23,461 nucleotides of DNA from a virus: IMG/VR virus record IMGVR_UViG_3300028027_002039, positions 1 to 23,461 of that record; one strand, given 5' to 3'. How positions within the stretch are numbered: the stretch's first letter is position 1; every line of letters starts with the position of its first letter. Below, piece after piece: positions 22,946-23,461 of the stretch. The notes under the pieces are model-generated. The model made no database searches, had not been told where the DNA came from, and was given only the letters and a program-made list of their open reading frames with translations. The position numbers were made by a program, and so were the translations under genes.

Positions 22946-23461
22946 ATGCCACTATTAGAAGCAACAATTCCTAAATTTACCGCGCCCACTATATCTTTGC
23001 CAAGCGTATCAAGTACAGTGTCAGTTGGCGCAAATTTACCATCTTTTTCATCCGTACCGGCACTTCCTTCGCCAAAATTATCTTTGGGTTCATTAACTCC
23101 GACGGTAAATTTTACAAATACTTCAAATCTATCACTTGGTAGTATTTCTGCCGCAGCTGTGCCAACAAGTATAGGCGGTCTTGCCGCAGCCGTGGGTGCT
23201 CCAACAACATTGGCTGGTGCCGCCGCTGCATTTGGAGCACCAACTTCAATCGGCGGTATATCTGCTGCGTTTGGTGGACCTTCATCTTTAACCGGTGCAT
23301 TAGGAACAGCCGGTCTTCCAAGTTTTAACACGGTATTACCAAAATTGAATTTGCCAGCGATGCCAAAAATTCCAGGACTTGATAAAGCGGGCATTCTTCT
23401 TGGTGCCGGACCAAAATTTATAGCGGACAAAATTACAAAGTATACAACAATAGTTCCACCG
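22946..23461 (+). CDS. Ala/Gly/Pro-rich structural-type protein, partial (runs off window)
   Basis: An ORF of at least 172 codons, open to the window end, starting at ATG 22946 (MPLLEATIPKFTAPTISLPS), 5 nt after the gp5-like stop, in the usual TATG context. It is low-complexity: Pro/Ser/Thr-rich first, then repeating Gly-Gly-(Ile/Leu)-x-Ala-Ala-(Ala/Val) units (SIGGLAAAVGAPTTLAGAAA, SIGGISAAFGG), then Pro-Lys-rich (KLNLPAMPKIPGL). Position after the spike suggests a baseplate or spike-tip protein, but it is not recognised. A 176-residue minus-strand reading frame across the same DNA is rejected as an antisense shadow. Confidence 0.65.
   Translation, partial: MPLLEATIPKFTAPTISLPSVSSTVSVGANLPSFSSVPALPSPKLSLGSLTPTVNFTNTSNLSLGSISAAAVPTSIGGLAAAVGAPTTLAGAAAAFGAPTSIGGISAAFGGPSSLTGALGTAGLPSFNTVLPKLNLPAMPKIPGLDKAGILLGAGPKFIADKITKYTTIVPP

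Noticed and set aside
22900-23430. 176-residue minus-strand ORF rich in Ala, Pro and Gly
   Set aside because: The plus-strand frame from 22946 has a TATG start, close spacing to the spike gene and is open to the window end; the minus frame is its shadow and overlaps the spike gene.

Overview
This window is a dense, almost entirely plus-strand block of an AT-rich tailed-phage (Caudoviricetes) genome, most likely a large T4-like myovirus. The best evidence is a gp55-type late sigma factor and a gp5-like baseplate spike with an OB-fold. Phage-typical PhoH, Hsp20 and peptide deformylase genes and several large fibre proteins support this. No tRNA, integrase, transposase or CRISPR array was seen. 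Genes are short-spaced or overlapping, the standard code is used, and only two genes (238-1143 and 6338-6613) lie on the minus strand. None of the starts I examined has a clear AGGAGG-type Shine-Dalgarno site, and 22 of 25 ATG starts are preceded directly by T.

Layout. 1-237: AT-rich non-coding stretch. 238-1143 (minus): PhyH-family Fe(II)/2-oxoglutarate dioxygenase, divergent from a Pro-Thr-rich fibre with a LamG-like domain (1219-3054). 3073-5141: two unrecognised proteins and a second Pro-Thr fibre. 5224-5851: three tiny genes, one with an AT-hook, closed by a strong terminator. 5888-8139: two HExxH metallopeptidase-like proteins flanking a minus-strand Cys-rich gene, one unknown protein, and PhoH. 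8220-10831: a 783-residue Pro-Thr fibre and a small downstream protein. 10956-15978: a sugar cassette of GT60-like, GT4-like and fused GT25-GT11 glycosyltransferases plus UDP-galactopyranose mutase. 16016-17329: HD-domain protein and Hsp20, each followed by a terminator. 17528-19054: membrane/coiled-coil protein with a Pro-Thr tail. 19141-21095: peptide deformylase, two small proteins and the late sigma factor. 21125-23461: a small protein, the gp5-like spike and an Ala/Gly/Pro-rich ORF that runs off the window.

How it may work together (inference). The Pro-Thr tracts of the fibres resemble mucin-type or linker sequence. The window also encodes a dioxygenase beside one fibre, a GT60-like enzyme (a family that includes polypeptide alpha-GlcNAc transferases acting on Thr or hydroxyproline), a GT25-GT11 fusion (galactosyl- and fucosyl-transferase families) and a Galf-precursor enzyme. 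The most interesting reading is a phage-encoded system that glycosylates its own virion fibres, resembling the eukaryotic hydroxyproline-linked Skp1 glycan pathway. The main alternative is modification of host surface glycans. A second signal is an 8-mer, TATTTATA, found directly upstream of five late/structural-type genes and noticed nowhere else.
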